From NCBI GenBank assembly GCA_934168305.1, contig CAKPNF010000001.1:151151-215150 (forward strand): a stretch of DNA of 64,000 nucleotides, in the 5' to 3' direction. The translations under genes and the position numbers were made by a program. Below the pieces are notes generated by a model, which saw only the letters and a list, made by a program, of their open reading frames with translations, was not told the DNA's origin and ran no database searches. This DNA comes from an uncultured Clostridia bacterium (GTDB lineage Bacteria; Bacillota; Clostridia; TANB77; CAG-508). Below, one piece after another: positions 1-8,394 of this stretch (positions are counted from its first letter, which is position 1; each line of letters starts with the position of its first letter).

Positions 1-1
1 T

Positions 2-124
2 AATACTACTGTTCCTAGATATAAACATATTATGAATATGATTTTGACTGATAAAGAACTTATTAAGACTACTACTAAAAAAGTTAAAAGAAATGAAGAG
101 CTAAAGGAAATTATGAGACATTAG
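2..124 (+). CDS. C-terminal end of an AMP-forming acyl-CoA synthetase-like protein (partial)
   Basis: An open frame enters from the left edge and ends at a TAG at 122-124, giving 40 residues. It reads VPRYKHI, then MILTDKELIKTTTKKVKR and a short basic tail. A proline-arginine-tyrosine-lysine segment followed by a KTTT(K)K(V/I)KR block is typical of the C-terminal lid subdomain of AMP-dependent synthetases and ligases, where the lysine near the KTTTKK block is used for adenylation. The rest of the gene lies outside the window, so the substrate cannot be named. The frame is followed by hairpins that look like a transcription end. Confidence 0.6.
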   Translation, partial: NTTVPRYKHIMNMILTDKELIKTTTKKVKRNEELKEIMRH

Positions 125-227
125 GGACGGACAAATAATGTCTCAAGATTTTGTAGAATTTTATCAAAAGTAGAGAAATAAAAACACACGATTTTTTCCA
201 ACTAAATAGAGAAAACTTCCGACATTT

Positions 228-262
228 AAAAGAACTGGTATATCAAATCCAGTTCTTTATTT
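228..262. terminator. Terminator hairpin between two convergent genes
   Basis: The sequence AAAGAACTGG, a short loop, CCAGTTCTTT and then a T-run forms a perfect stem with a U-tract. It sits between the synthetase fragment (+) and dpaB (-). A second hairpin at about 115-144 (GAGACATTA/TAATGTCTC) lies just over the synthetase stop codon. Confidence 0.7.
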
Positions 263-285
263 TTTAGTTATGAAAGATTTATTTT

Positions 286-874
286 TTAAAGTAATATAGG
301 CTGTATTTGTTTACCATCCAAAGCAAACTCAATAGTTTTAATAAGATAATCAAAATCAAAAACAACAGAACGTGGTTTAGTAATAGGATTATCTTGTCTA
401 AAAGGAACAAAATAATAATTTTTTCTATTAAGTAAATCTGCTATACTAGAAGCATTGCCGACTCAAAGCATTATTAGTAGAAGGAGCAATAACAACAGGC
501 AAATTATTTCTTAAATGAGATTTAACAGCCATAGTTGCAGGTGTATCAACAATATCATTAGCTAACTTCGACATAGTATTACCAGAACAAGGAGCAACAA
601 CCATAATATCAGTCAAATGTTTTGGACCAATTGGTTCAGCACCTTGAATAGTATGAATAATTTTTTGTCCCGTAATTTCTTCAATTTCATTTATAAAATC
701 TTCAGCTTTTCCAAATTTAGTATCCAAATTATATGCATTATAAGACATAATAGGAATAACTTCAGAACCCATTTTCACTAATTCTTTAATTTTAGGAATT
801 GTTTTACTAAAGGTACAAAAAGAACCAGTTAAAACAAATCCTATTTTTTTATGTTCTAATTCCAAGATTGACAA
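286..874 (-). pseudogene. dpaB: Dipicolinate synthase subunit B, frame broken by one extra base
   Basis: DpaB (SpoVFB) is the flavoprotein subunit of dipicolinate synthase, which makes spore DPA in the mother cell. The first part (KIGFVLTGSFCTFSK, the APCSGNTMSKLAND block, PVVIAPSTNNAL) matches the flavodoxin-like fold of the family. The frame stops early at 446. Skipping one base at the CGG at 458-460 continues it through a good family C-terminus (RKNYYFVPFRQDNP and a KPRS block) to TAA at 286-288, giving about 196 residues, the usual length. The start is TTG; 874 or 865 is possible behind an AAAGGAGG site. No dpaA precedes it; the next gene is divergent. Either a pseudogene, a recoded gene or an assembly error. 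Confidence 0.85.
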
Positions 875-999
875 AACCTCCTTTCTTTCGACATTTATAT
901 ATTATATGAAAATTATATATTTTTTGTTGATAAAACTGTTCAATTTGTAATTAATATGATACAATCCAAACAATAAAACAAAAGAAAGGATGATAAATA

Positions 1000-2763
1000 A
1001 TGGAAGAAAAATATAATTGGAAATTACAAGACATATTTGAAAATGAAGAACAATTTATAAAAGAAAAGAATGAAACTTTAGAATTATTCAAAAAAATAAA
1101 ATATTATCAAGGAAAACTTTGCGAGACATCAGATAATTTATATAATTGCTATAAGATATATGAGCAAGCATTAGAAAAATTTGAGAAAGTATATGCATAT
1201 GGAATGCTAACATATCATTTGGATATGTCAAATCAAGAAAGAATAAAACTATTTAAAGAAGTAGAAACATTAGGAACAGAATTCGGTGTATCAACATCTT
1301 TTATAACACCAGAAATAACATATGCGGATGAACAAACTGTTAAAAATTATATAAAAGAAGACAGATTTAAAGAGTATTATAGGGACATTAATGATATTTT
1401 GAAAGAGAAAAAACATATATTAAGTAAAGAGGAAGAAAATTTACTTGAGAACTATTCAGAAATATTTTCTGCACCTGAAAACACATTTGATATATTAACA
1501 AATACAGAATTTAAATTTGGAAAATTGATTAATGAAAATGGAGAAGAAGTAGAGCTTACAGATAGCACATATACATTATATTTAAAAAATCAAAACCAAA
1601 ATGTAAGGAAACAAGCTTTTAATTTAATGTATAAAAAATATAGTGAATTTATTAATACAATAACAGAGATGTATATAGCAAATGTAAAAACAAAATCAAA
1701 AACAGCAAAATTAAGGAAATATAATTCAAGTTTAGAAAAAGCAGTAGAAAATGATGATGCAAGTATTAAAGTATACAATAGTTTAATAGAAGCAATCAAT
1801 GAAAACATTTCATCAAATTATGAATTTTTAAAGTTAAAAAAGAAAATGTTAAATATTTCAGAAATGCATATGTACGATTTATATGTAAATCCATGTGAAC
1901 AAGGCAAAGATGAGATAACATTCGAAGAAGCAAAAAAAGAAGTTTTAAATGCACTACAAGTATTAGGCAAACAGTATGCGAACAAATTAAAAGAAGCTTT
2001 TGATAACAATTGGATAGATGTATATGCAAAACCAAATAAAAGAGGTGGTGCATATAGTATGGGAGTATATGGTATACATCCATTTGTATTAACTAATTTT
2101 GTAAATAGTAAAAGAGATGTAAGTACAATTGCTCATGAGTTAGGACATAGCATGCATTCTTATTATTCAAATAATAATCAAGGAATAATAAATAGTAACT
2201 ATACAATAATGGTAGCAGAAGTTGCTTCAACAGTAAATGAAATTTTGTTAAGTGATTATCAAATTAAGAATGAAAAAGATAAAAATAAAAAGGCTGAATT
2301 ATTATACGAATTATTAGAAATGATTAGAGCAACATTTTTCAGGCAAGCTATGTTTGCAGAATTTGAAAAAATAGTCCATGAAAAAATTGAAAATGATATA
2401 ATGCTTTCATCAGATGATTTAAATAATATTTATTATGAGTTGAATCAAAAATATTTTGGAGAAGCGGTTAAAATTGATAATCAAATAAAATATGAATGGG
2501 CAAGAATTCCTCATTTTTATAGTGATTTTTATGTGTATAAATATGCAACAGGAGTATCTGCTGCAATAGCTATTGCAACAAAAATACTAAACAAAGAACC
2601 TGAATATAAAGAAAAATATATTGAAATGTTAAAACAGGGTTGTAGTAAGAAATCTATAGATTTATTGAAGATGGTTGATGTAGATTTAGAAAGTAAAGAT
2701 ACATATAAAGCAACAATTGAATTTTATAATAAAAAAATTAATGAATTAAAAGAACTCATATAA
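1000..2763 (+). CDS. pepF: Oligoendopeptidase F (M3 family zinc peptidase)
   Basis: A 587-residue cytoplasmic zinc peptidase that degrades short peptides. It has the PepF N-terminal helical region and the M3 active-site motif HELGH at about residues 378-382 (context STIAHELGHSMHSYY), with the downstream glutamate in the MVAEVAST segment as the likely third metal ligand. Length fits PepF (about 600). The start ATG follows a GAAAGGATG ribosome site and is divergent from dpaB, so the 126-base gap should hold both promoters. Nothing suggests decay or transfer. The family assignment is firm; the exact peptide range is not visible. Confidence 0.93.
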   Translation: MEEKYNWKLQDIFENEEQFIKEKNETLELFKKIKYYQGKLCETSDNLYNCYKIYEQALEKFEKVYAYGMLTYHLDMSNQERIKLFKEVETLGTEFGVSTSFITPEITYADEQTVKNYIKEDRFKEYYRDINDILKEKKHILSKEEENLLENYSEIFSAPENTFDILTNTEFKFGKLINENGEEVELTDSTYTLYLKNQNQNVRKQAFNLMYKKYSEFINTITEMYIANVKTKSKTAKLRKYNSSLEKAVENDDASIKVYNSLIEAINENISSNYEFLKLKKKMLNISEMHMYDLYVNPCEQGKDEITFEEAKKEVLNALQVLGKQYANKLKEAFDNNWIDVYAKPNKRGGAYSMGVYGIHPFVLTNFVNSKRDVSTIAHELGHSMHSYYSNNNQGIINSNYTIMVAEVASTVNEILLSDYQIKNEKDKNKKAELLYELLEMIRATFFRQAMFAEFEKIVHEKIENDIMLSSDDLNNIYYELNQKYFGEAVKIDNQIKYEWARIPHFYSDFYVYKYATGVSAAIAIATKILNKEPEYKEKYIEMLKQGCSKKSIDLLKMVDVDLESKDTYKATIEFYNKKINELKELI

Positions 2764-2824
2764 AATTAATAATCTTAAAATATAAATTTAACAATTAAAT
2801 TATATAATTAAGGAGGAAACTTAT

Positions 2825-3706
2825 ATGGCAAAAAACGTAACAAAAGTTAAAGAAACAAATGAAATAGATGAAGCAAAAACCAAACAAAAAATAGAAGTGG
2901 AAAGTACAAACAAAAATAAAAGATTTACAATTATGGGGTTATCCATATATAGAATATTAGCATATTTCATAATTTACAGTATAGTAGGGTATATTATCGA
3001 AACAGTATTTGGAATTGTAACAAAAGGAAGATGGGAAAGTAGACAAAGCTTTTTATACGGTCCATTTTGTTCTATATATGGATTAGGAGCATGCATAATG
3101 ATAATATTCTTACATAAATATTCAAAAAAATACAATGCATTATTTTTAGGAGGCTTTATATTAGGATCAATAGTAGAATACTTAGTTAGTTGGATAGGTG
3201 AATTAATGTTAGGAGTAAAATGGTGGGATTACTCCGATATGCCACTTAATATAAATGGAAGAATATGTGTATTCTTCTCACTATTTTGGGGATTTTTAGC
3301 ACTATATCTAATAGCATCATTTAATCCCAAAATAGACAAACTTATAAACTGGATAAAAGCTAAATTTTCATTAAAAACCCTAAAAACATTAACTGTATCT
3401 TTAACTATAATACTGTTTATAGATTGCATAACAACAGGAATAGCAATGTCTTATTTCTTAATCAGGATGGTAGCACAAAACAATCTAAATGTACCAAAAA
3501 AAGAAATTATTATCCAAAAATATGAAGATATATATAATAATGAAAAATTATCCAATTTTATATATAAATATTGGGGAGATAAAAAAATGATAAAAACCTT
3601 TCCAAATATCAAAATTGAGGATGTTGATGGCGATATGATTTATATTGATAGTTTATTAAAAGATATTCAACCATATTATTTCAAATTCCATGAACCAAAA
3701 ACATAA
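2825..3706 (+). CDS. CmpB-type putative ABC transporter permease membrane protein
   Basis: A 293-residue integral membrane protein. After about 45 charged, poorly conserved residues comes the core seen in the 'ABC_trans_CmpB' family (PF06541): a GYIIETV segment, the RQSFLYGPFCSIYGLG block, a VEYLVSWIGE helix and the LGVKWWDYSDMPLNINGRIC motif, followed by two more hydrophobic helices and a charged C-terminal tail. An AAGGAGGAA site stands a few bases before the ATG. It lies 61 bases after pepF in the same direction and may be co-transcribed. The family name is historical; a transport function is not proven and no ABC ATPase gene is adjacent. Confidence 0.75.
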   Translation: MAKNVTKVKETNEIDEAKTKQKIEVESTNKNKRFTIMGLSIYRILAYFIIYSIVGYIIETVFGIVTKGRWESRQSFLYGPFCSIYGLGACIMIIFLHKYSKKYNALFLGGFILGSIVEYLVSWIGELMLGVKWWDYSDMPLNINGRICVFFSLFWGFLALYLIASFNPKIDKLINWIKAKFSLKTLKTLTVSLTIILFIDCITTGIAMSYFLIRMVAQNNLNVPKKEIIIQKYEDIYNNEKLSNFIYKYWGDKKMIKTFPNIKIEDVDGDMIYIDSLLKDIQPYYFKFHEPKT

Positions 3707-3762
3707 GCTTTAAATTTAATCACAAATAAAAATAGAAAAACGAACATTTTTTTGAAAAAGTA

Positions 3763-3791
3763 TTGACAAAGAATAAATGTTCGTTTATAAT
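3763..3791 (+). promoter_or_regulatory. Promoter with an embedded LexA (SOS) box
   Basis: TTGACA (3763-3768) and TATAAT (3786-3791) are separated by exactly 17 bases. Inside the spacer lies GAATAAATGTTC (3771-3782), one mismatch from the Gram-positive LexA consensus GAAC-RNRY-GTTC. A second half-site CGAACATTT is at 3741. LexA bound here would block RNA polymerase directly, so the LysM gene is predicted to be DNA-damage induced. Confidence 0.7.
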
Positions 3792-3844
3792 TATCTCATA
3801 AAGCAAACAAATATTCTTTAAATAGAGAAGCGGAGGTAATTATA

Positions 3845-4141
3845 ATGAAAATAGTAAACAAAGCAAAATTTATCAGAACAATTAGTATATTAATAATACT
3901 TATATGTATAATAACAATTTTTTCAAAAAATACATATTCAAATGTAGAAACAAGTTATAAAGAAGATTATATTTACACTGGAGATACATTATGGAGCATT
4001 GCAAAAAGAGAGATAGAAAACAATAAATATTTTGAAAACAAAGATATTAGAACTGTAGTAAATGAATTAAAAAATGTAAATAACTTTACAAATTGTGAAT
4101 TATACCAAGGACAAAAAATAAAAATTCCTATCTATAAATAA
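3845..4141 (+). CDS. LysM-domain protein, YneA-like SOS cell-division suppressor candidate
   Basis: A 98-residue protein with an N-terminal membrane anchor or signal (about residues 12-30, ISILIILICIITIFS) and a C-terminal LysM domain (YTGDTLWSIAKRE ... CELYQGQKIKIPIYK) that binds peptidoglycan. Size, topology and the LexA-box promoter upstream match YneA of Bacillus, which delays septation during the SOS response. Unlike Bacillus, no lexA is next to it; its convergent neighbour is a tyrosine recombinase gene. A strong GCGGAGGT site precedes the ATG. The YneA role is inferred from architecture and promoter, since LysM sequence alone is not specific. Confidence 0.7.
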   Translation: MKIVNKAKFIRTISILIILICIITIFSKNTYSNVETSYKEDYIYTGDTLWSIAKREIENNKYFENKDIRTVVNELKNVNNFTNCELYQGQKIKIPIYK

Positions 4142-4151
4142 TAATACGAAA

Positions 4152-4182
4152 GATTTCTGCATCATTATTTAATGCAGAAATC
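4152..4182. terminator. Bidirectional terminator
   Basis: GATTTCTGCAT (4152-4162) and ATGCAGAAATC (4172-4182) form a perfect 11-bp stem between two convergent genes, with T-rich flanks on the + side. Confidence 0.7.
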
Positions 4183-4184
4183 CT

Positions 4185-5168
4185 TTATATATCAGCCAAT
4201 GGGTTATTTTCAATAGCATCACGAGCTTGTTCGTTCGAAACATGAGTATAAATTTCAGTAGTAGAAATGCTCTCATGTCCTAAAACTTCTTGTAATGCTC
4301 TAATATCAACATTTCCATATTGATACATTAAAGTAGCAGCAGTGTGTCTCAACTTATGTGTAGAATACTTCTTAGTATCTAATCCTGCAGCCAAAAGTTC
4401 TCTATCCACAATATGCTGAACTGTTCTACGACTAATTCTTTCTTTTCTCTCACTTAAAAACAATGCATTTTTCGAATTAAGTTTATCTGTTCTAATACCT
4501 TCTTTAGGACGTACATTTAAATAGTCATTTATTGCATTAATACAAGCTTTATTTAAATAAACTGTTCTCTCTTTATTTCCCTTACCAATAACATTCATCT
4601 TATTTTCTGAAAAATCAATATCATTAATATTTATTCCAACCAATTCAGCTAAACGCATACCACAATTTAAAAATAAAGTAATTATTGCATAATCTCTTTT
4701 AGAATTTCTATTATCATCATTTGCCGTAACACTTAATAATTTTTTACTATCCTCTAAACTTAGATATTTAGGAAGCCTTCTATCTAGTTTAGGAGTTTCA
4801 AGATTTTGTGCAGGATTTATTTCAATTAAATTAGCTTTTGCACATAAATAATTAAAGAATACTCTTATACTAGACGCTTTTCTTGCACGAGTTGCAGCTT
4901 TACTATTATAATTTGTAGTTAAAAAACTTAAAAAAGCATGTATATCATCTAATTTAATTTTTTTTATGGTACTAAGTGGAATATCGTTAATAGTTATACT
5001 TGAAAAATTTTCTTCGTTTGTCATATTAAATCTTATCTTAATAAATCTTAAAAACATTGTTAAATCATAATTATATTCTTTAATTGTATTAGGTGATTTA
5101 TTTAATATAGTTACTGTATAATCCAAAAAAGAATTTAAATATTCCGGATTTTCTTCATGATTTATCAT
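4185..5168 (-). CDS. Tyrosine recombinase of the XerC/XerD type
   Basis: About 327 residues. The N-terminal core-binding SAM-like domain (YLNSFLDYTVTILNKSPNTI ...) precedes a catalytic domain with the expected residues: Arg in GMRLAEL, Lys in GKGNKER, His-x-x-Arg in THKLRHTAA, His in LGHESI and Tyr in EIYTHV. Length and motifs fit Xer recombinases, which resolve chromosome dimers at dif, rather than phage integrases with an arm-binding domain. I prefer the ATG at 5168 because a GGAG site lies 10 bases upstream; the ATG at 5204 would place that site inside the gene. XerC versus XerD cannot be assigned from sequence alone. Confidence 0.85.
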   Translation of the reverse strand: MINHEENPEYLNSFLDYTVTILNKSPNTIKEYNYDLTMFLRFIKIRFNMTNEENFSSITINDIPLSTIKKIKLDDIHAFLSFLTTNYNSKAATRARKASSIRVFFNYLCAKANLIEINPAQNLETPKLDRRLPKYLSLEDSKKLLSVTANDDNRNSKRDYAIITLFLNCGMRLAELVGININDIDFSENKMNVIGKGNKERTVYLNKACINAINDYLNVRPKEGIRTDKLNSKNALFLSERKERISRRTVQHIVDRELLAAGLDTKKYSTHKLRHTAATLMYQYGNVDIRALQEVLGHESISTTEIYTHVSNEQARDAIENNPLADI

Positions 5169-5204
5169 ATATTTCACACTCCAATTTTTTACATTATATA
5201 ACAA

Positions 5205-5539
5205 AAATATAAAAAATAAAACAAAAATAATAAAGTTTATACAAATTTATTTATATACAAAAGATTGAAAAAGATATGGTCACACTACAGCCATATCTTT
5301 TAAAAATTAAATAAAAATCTTTAATCAGAAACACTTGCATTAACTTAATAGGTTCTGTTGAACCATAACTAAGCAAAGCAAATGTTAGTCTTACACTAAA
5401 AAAAATTGATTTTGCTTGTTCTCTATGCAAATTTTTTCTTAATTATACTTAAATTTTACATCAAAAATGGCACTTTTTCAAGATATTTACCTCAAAAAAG
5501 TACTTATTTTTTCATATTAATCTTACAATTTATTTTAGT
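5205..5539. other. Intergenic region with one strong hairpin
   Basis: No coding frame is supported. A hairpin AAAGATATGG/CCATATCTTT occupies about 5270-5302 and may be a terminator. The remainder is AT-rich, and its right end leads into the transposase remnant. Confidence 0.4.
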
Positions 5540-5880
5540 TTTACAAACCCAACAATGACAAGAGTATTAGTAATGATAGATACAAAATGGTTGGAGTTAA
5601 GCATAGTAGGAATAGTACAAAGTTTAATAAAAGAAAAAAGCAAACAGATAATGTTTGATGGAAAAGCAAAAAGATCAACAGATGCAATAAAATCAATAAA
5701 AAAAATGATAAATATAGTAACAGCATATAAAGATACAGGAATATCATTATTACATATAAAACTAATGGAATACCAACAGTTCAAGAGTTAATAGATATGC
5801 TTGATGTAGAAGGATTAATAATAATAGCAGATACAACGCATTGCCAAAAAAAGCAAAATTTTAAAATATATCTTGTATAA
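5540..5880 (+). pseudogene. ISAs1-family (H-repeat) transposase remnant
   Basis: The frame from about 5555 reads MFDGKAKRSTDAIKSIKKM, then INIVTAYKDTGISL; after a one-base shift near 5760 it continues TNGIPTVQELIDMLDVEGLI and IIIADTTHCQKKQ. This matches the start of ISAs1-type DDE transposases: the 'DGK..R.S' segment, the 'V.A....G..L' strand, 'NEI..I..LL..LD..G' and the 'DA..CQ' position, where this copy has DTTHCQ. Only about 110 residues are left of roughly 370, and the rest of the catalytic domain is gone. No terminal repeats can be recognised. It is inactive. Confidence 0.65.
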
Positions 5881-5907
5881 TTTATAATAAAAGTGTTATA
5901 CTATGGT

Positions 5908-5943
5908 TGAACGATTGAACGATATTTTGAACGATTGAACGAT
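5908..5943. repeat. Two direct copies of a 16-bp repeat
   Basis: TGAACGATTGAACGAT occurs at 5908-5923 and again at 5928-5943, and each copy is itself a duplicated TGAACGAT. It lies just upstream of a broken AlbA-type gene and could be an operator or simple tandem slippage. Confidence 0.5.
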
Positions 5944-5963
5944 TAAAAATGGAAGTAAGTAAC

Positions 5964-6418
5964 ATGAATGAGAATGAATCAATAGAATTTAAAGAAAATT
6001 ATACAGAAAAAGTATATAAAGAGATGCAGGTCTATCAACTTCAAGAAATCCTTACTTACAATCTATTTTTATGAGAATAAAGAGGGTAGAAGCAATAGGA
6101 AGTGGCTTAAGAAGAGTAAAATCATATTATAATAAAATTGGATTAAATTTCGAGATAGATGTATTACCGTCATCATTTGTTGTAAAATTACCTAAAATAT
6201 CATTGAATAATGTTGCTATACAAAATAATAGTAAAGGTGATATGGATATAATTATAAAATATATTGAAAAAAATGGCTCTATAACAAGGATTAATGCTCA
6301 AGCACTAATTAATAAAGAAAAGACAACTACCTCAACAATATTAAATAAATTAGTTGAAAATGGTGTTTTGGTTAAAATTGGAAACGGACCAAGTACAAGA
6401 TATGAAATAAATAAATAA
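5964..6418 (+). pseudogene. Remnant of an AlbA/Schlafen-type ATP-binding transcriptional regulator
   Basis: The start (MNENESIEFKENYTEKVYKE) is the typical N-terminus of proteins with the AlbA_2 (Schlafen-like) domain. After about 20 codons it jumps, with a frame change near 6032, to GLSTSRNPYLQSIFMRI and then VEAIGSGLRRVKSYY, the C-terminal ATPase-like part of the same family. A winged-helix tail follows (NGSITRINAQALINKEKTTT, VENGVLVKIG). Roughly 250-300 central codons appear deleted. The C-terminal part alone is an open frame from 6071 and could still make a small DNA-binding protein, but no ribosome site supports this. Confidence 0.65.
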
Positions 6419-6482
6419 TAACTTAAAAGCGAACTTTGCTTTATTAATATGTAGGAATAAAAAATGGCTGACAATAAAAAAT

Positions 6483-6545
6483 AGACTAACTATATGAATG
6501 TCAATAGTTAGTCTCGTATAATGGACAACATGTTCATTATACGAG
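6483..6545. promoter_or_regulatory. Two overlapping perfect hairpins upstream of a membrane-protein gene
   Basis: AGACTAACTAT (6483-6493) pairs with ATAGTTAGTCT (6504-6514), and CTCGTATAATG (6513-6523) pairs with CATTATACGAG (6535-6545). The two 11-bp stems share their boundary bases, so they could be alternative or coaxial. Without a U-tract they do not look like a simple terminator; a double operator is possible. Confidence 0.35.
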
Positions 6546-6567
6546 TAATTTGTAGGGAGATGTTAGT

Positions 6568-7488
6568 ATGAAAATATTATCTTTACTATTAAGTATGGTA
6601 ATTGGTATTTTATTTATGATAATACAATTTGTAAGTTTTTATTTTTTTATAAAACATTCAGCTAATAAAGCTAGAAAAGAAAATATGAGTAAAATTGATT
6701 TTTCCAGAGATAAAGGATACTATCGCACAATTTTAAAAACATATAGTCCTGCCGAACTAAGTTATATAGATGATTTTAAAGTAAATTATAAAAGAGAGAT
6801 TGTTGCAACTGTTTTAAGTCTGGAATTAAAGGGAAAAGTAAAAATCGAAAATGATGGTATCAGTATATTGGATAATCACGATGAGAATTTAAGAAAAACA
6901 GAAAGATTTATTTTAAAAAGTATAGATAATAGAAAAGTAAAAATAACTGACTCAGGTTATATTGATTCATATGCTCAAGATGAAGCGATTGAAGATGAAC
7001 TTATAATAAAAAATACAGACCAAATTGGAAGAAAACGAGTAATAAAAGAAATATTATGTCAGCTAACACTGTGTTTAATATCAATTTTAATATTTGCTGT
7101 TTTTTGTAATAATTGTGAAAAATTGAATGACGCAAATACCGTTATTAAGGTAATGAGTATGATTTTAAGTTTTATTGCATTTTTTATTATTTGGATAGAA
7201 ATAGGATATGGAACAATAGGAATTTTTATTTACTATATAATGCAAATAAATTCGTATAGAAGAACAGAAAAAGGCGAGGAGATAAATAAAAATATTGAAG
7301 GATTAAAGCAATATATAAAAGACTATAGTTTATTAAAAGATAAGGATAAAGAAACATTAACGGTTTGGGAGGAATACTTAATTTATTCGGTAATTTTTGA
7401 TATTAACGATGCAAAGATAGTGCAAAAAATATTTGATTTTGTAGAAATTGAATTTGAAAGAGGAAAAATATATTTTCAAAAGGTATAA
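6568..7488 (+). CDS. Membrane protein resembling the C-terminal half of DUF2207 proteins
   Basis: 306 residues. An N-terminal transmembrane helix (about residues 3-28) is followed by a cytoplasmic stretch with the DUF2207-like pattern 'YYR ... YSPAELSYIDD ... KREIVATVLSLELKGKVKIE', then two to three hydrophobic helices (about 165-225) and a soluble tail. Full DUF2207 proteins are about 550-650 residues with an extracellular domain in front; that domain is missing, so this is either a short variant or a truncated copy. A GGGAGATG site stands before the ATG. Function unknown. Confidence 0.55.
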   Translation: MKILSLLLSMVIGILFMIIQFVSFYFFIKHSANKARKENMSKIDFSRDKGYYRTILKTYSPAELSYIDDFKVNYKREIVATVLSLELKGKVKIENDGISILDNHDENLRKTERFILKSIDNRKVKITDSGYIDSYAQDEAIEDELIIKNTDQIGRKRVIKEILCQLTLCLISILIFAVFCNNCEKLNDANTVIKVMSMILSFIAFFIIWIEIGYGTIGIFIYYIMQINSYRRTEKGEEINKNIEGLKQYIKDYSLLKDKDKETLTVWEEYLIYSVIFDINDAKIVQKIFDFVEIEFERGKIYFQKV

Positions 7489-7571
7489 AAGAAAATCCAA
7501 CTGATAGTACAATAAAATAATATCAATGTGAGCGACAACTTACAAGTTATCGCATAAATTATAACAATTCA

Positions 7572-7628
7572 ACTAATCGTTGATAAAGAAAAATACCACA
7601 CTCAACGATTAGTATGTGTACTTTTTTT
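7572..7628 (+). terminator. Hairpin followed by T-run
   Basis: ACTAATCGTTGA (7572-7583) pairs with TCAACGATTAGT (7602-7613), followed after a few bases by a run of seven T. It is placed to end transcription of the DUF2207-like gene. Confidence 0.55.
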
Positions 7629-7667
7629 AGATAATAATTTACACTTAAATTGAAGGAGGTAAAAGAT

Positions 7668-8273
7668 ATGAATCAGATTAAAATAGGAAAATTTATAGCT
7701 GAATGTAGAAAAAAGAATAATTTAACTCAAATGCAACTTGCAGAAAAATTAAACATTACAGATAGAGCTATATCTAAATGGGAAAATGGGAAAGGAATGC
7801 CTGATTCATCATTAATGCTTGATTTATGTCATGAACTCAAAATAAGTGTAAATGAATTATTATGTGGGGAGTTGATTGAAATGAATAATTATAATGAAGT
7901 AGCAGAAAAAACATTATTAGAAATGGCACGAAAGGAAGAAATGCAAAATAAAAAATTAATGATGTATGAAAATGTGATTGGATTTAGTTCGACAATATCT
8001 TTCTTAATACTAATTTTTGTTACATCATTTTTAGTGGAGAATAATATAGCAAAAATTATATTGTTTATATTAGCATTTGTTCTTTTAATAATAGGTGTTT
8101 CATTTGCATTAAAAATAGAAACAGAAACTGGTTATTATGAATGTCAAAAATGTCATAATAAATATGTACCAAAATATAGCCAAGTATATTTTGCAATGCA
8201 CTCTGGAACTACACGATATATGAAATGTCCAAAATGTAACAAGAAAAGTTGGCAAAGAAAGACTTTAAGTTAG
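7668..8273 (+). CDS. XRE-family regulator with membrane helices and a C-terminal zinc ribbon
   Basis: 201 residues. Residues 1-65 are a Cro/CI-type helix-turn-helix (KIGKFIAECRKKNNLTQMQ ... ITDRAISKWENGKGMPDSS). Two hydrophobic helices follow (about 105-150), then a zinc ribbon with CQKCHNKY and CPKCNKK. This architecture is common in gut Firmicutes and is thought to be a membrane-tethered regulator; the signal is unknown. The start is the ATG at 7668, since the longer in-frame TTG at 7650 would put the AAGGAGGT ribosome site inside the gene. Confidence 0.8.
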   Translation: MNQIKIGKFIAECRKKNNLTQMQLAEKLNITDRAISKWENGKGMPDSSLMLDLCHELKISVNELLCGELIEMNNYNEVAEKTLLEMARKEEMQNKKLMMYENVIGFSSTISFLILIFVTSFLVENNIAKIILFILAFVLLIIGVSFALKIETETGYYECQKCHNKYVPKYSQVYFAMHSGTTRYMKCPKCNKKSWQRKTLS

Positions 8274-8394
8274 AAGGATAGTAAGCCATAAAGTAGTTAA
8301 AAATAAAAGAATTTAAAATTTTATTGAAAAATTTAATAAAAAATGATATACTTTTTTCAGTTAAATATTTTATTAAACGATTGGAGAATAAACA

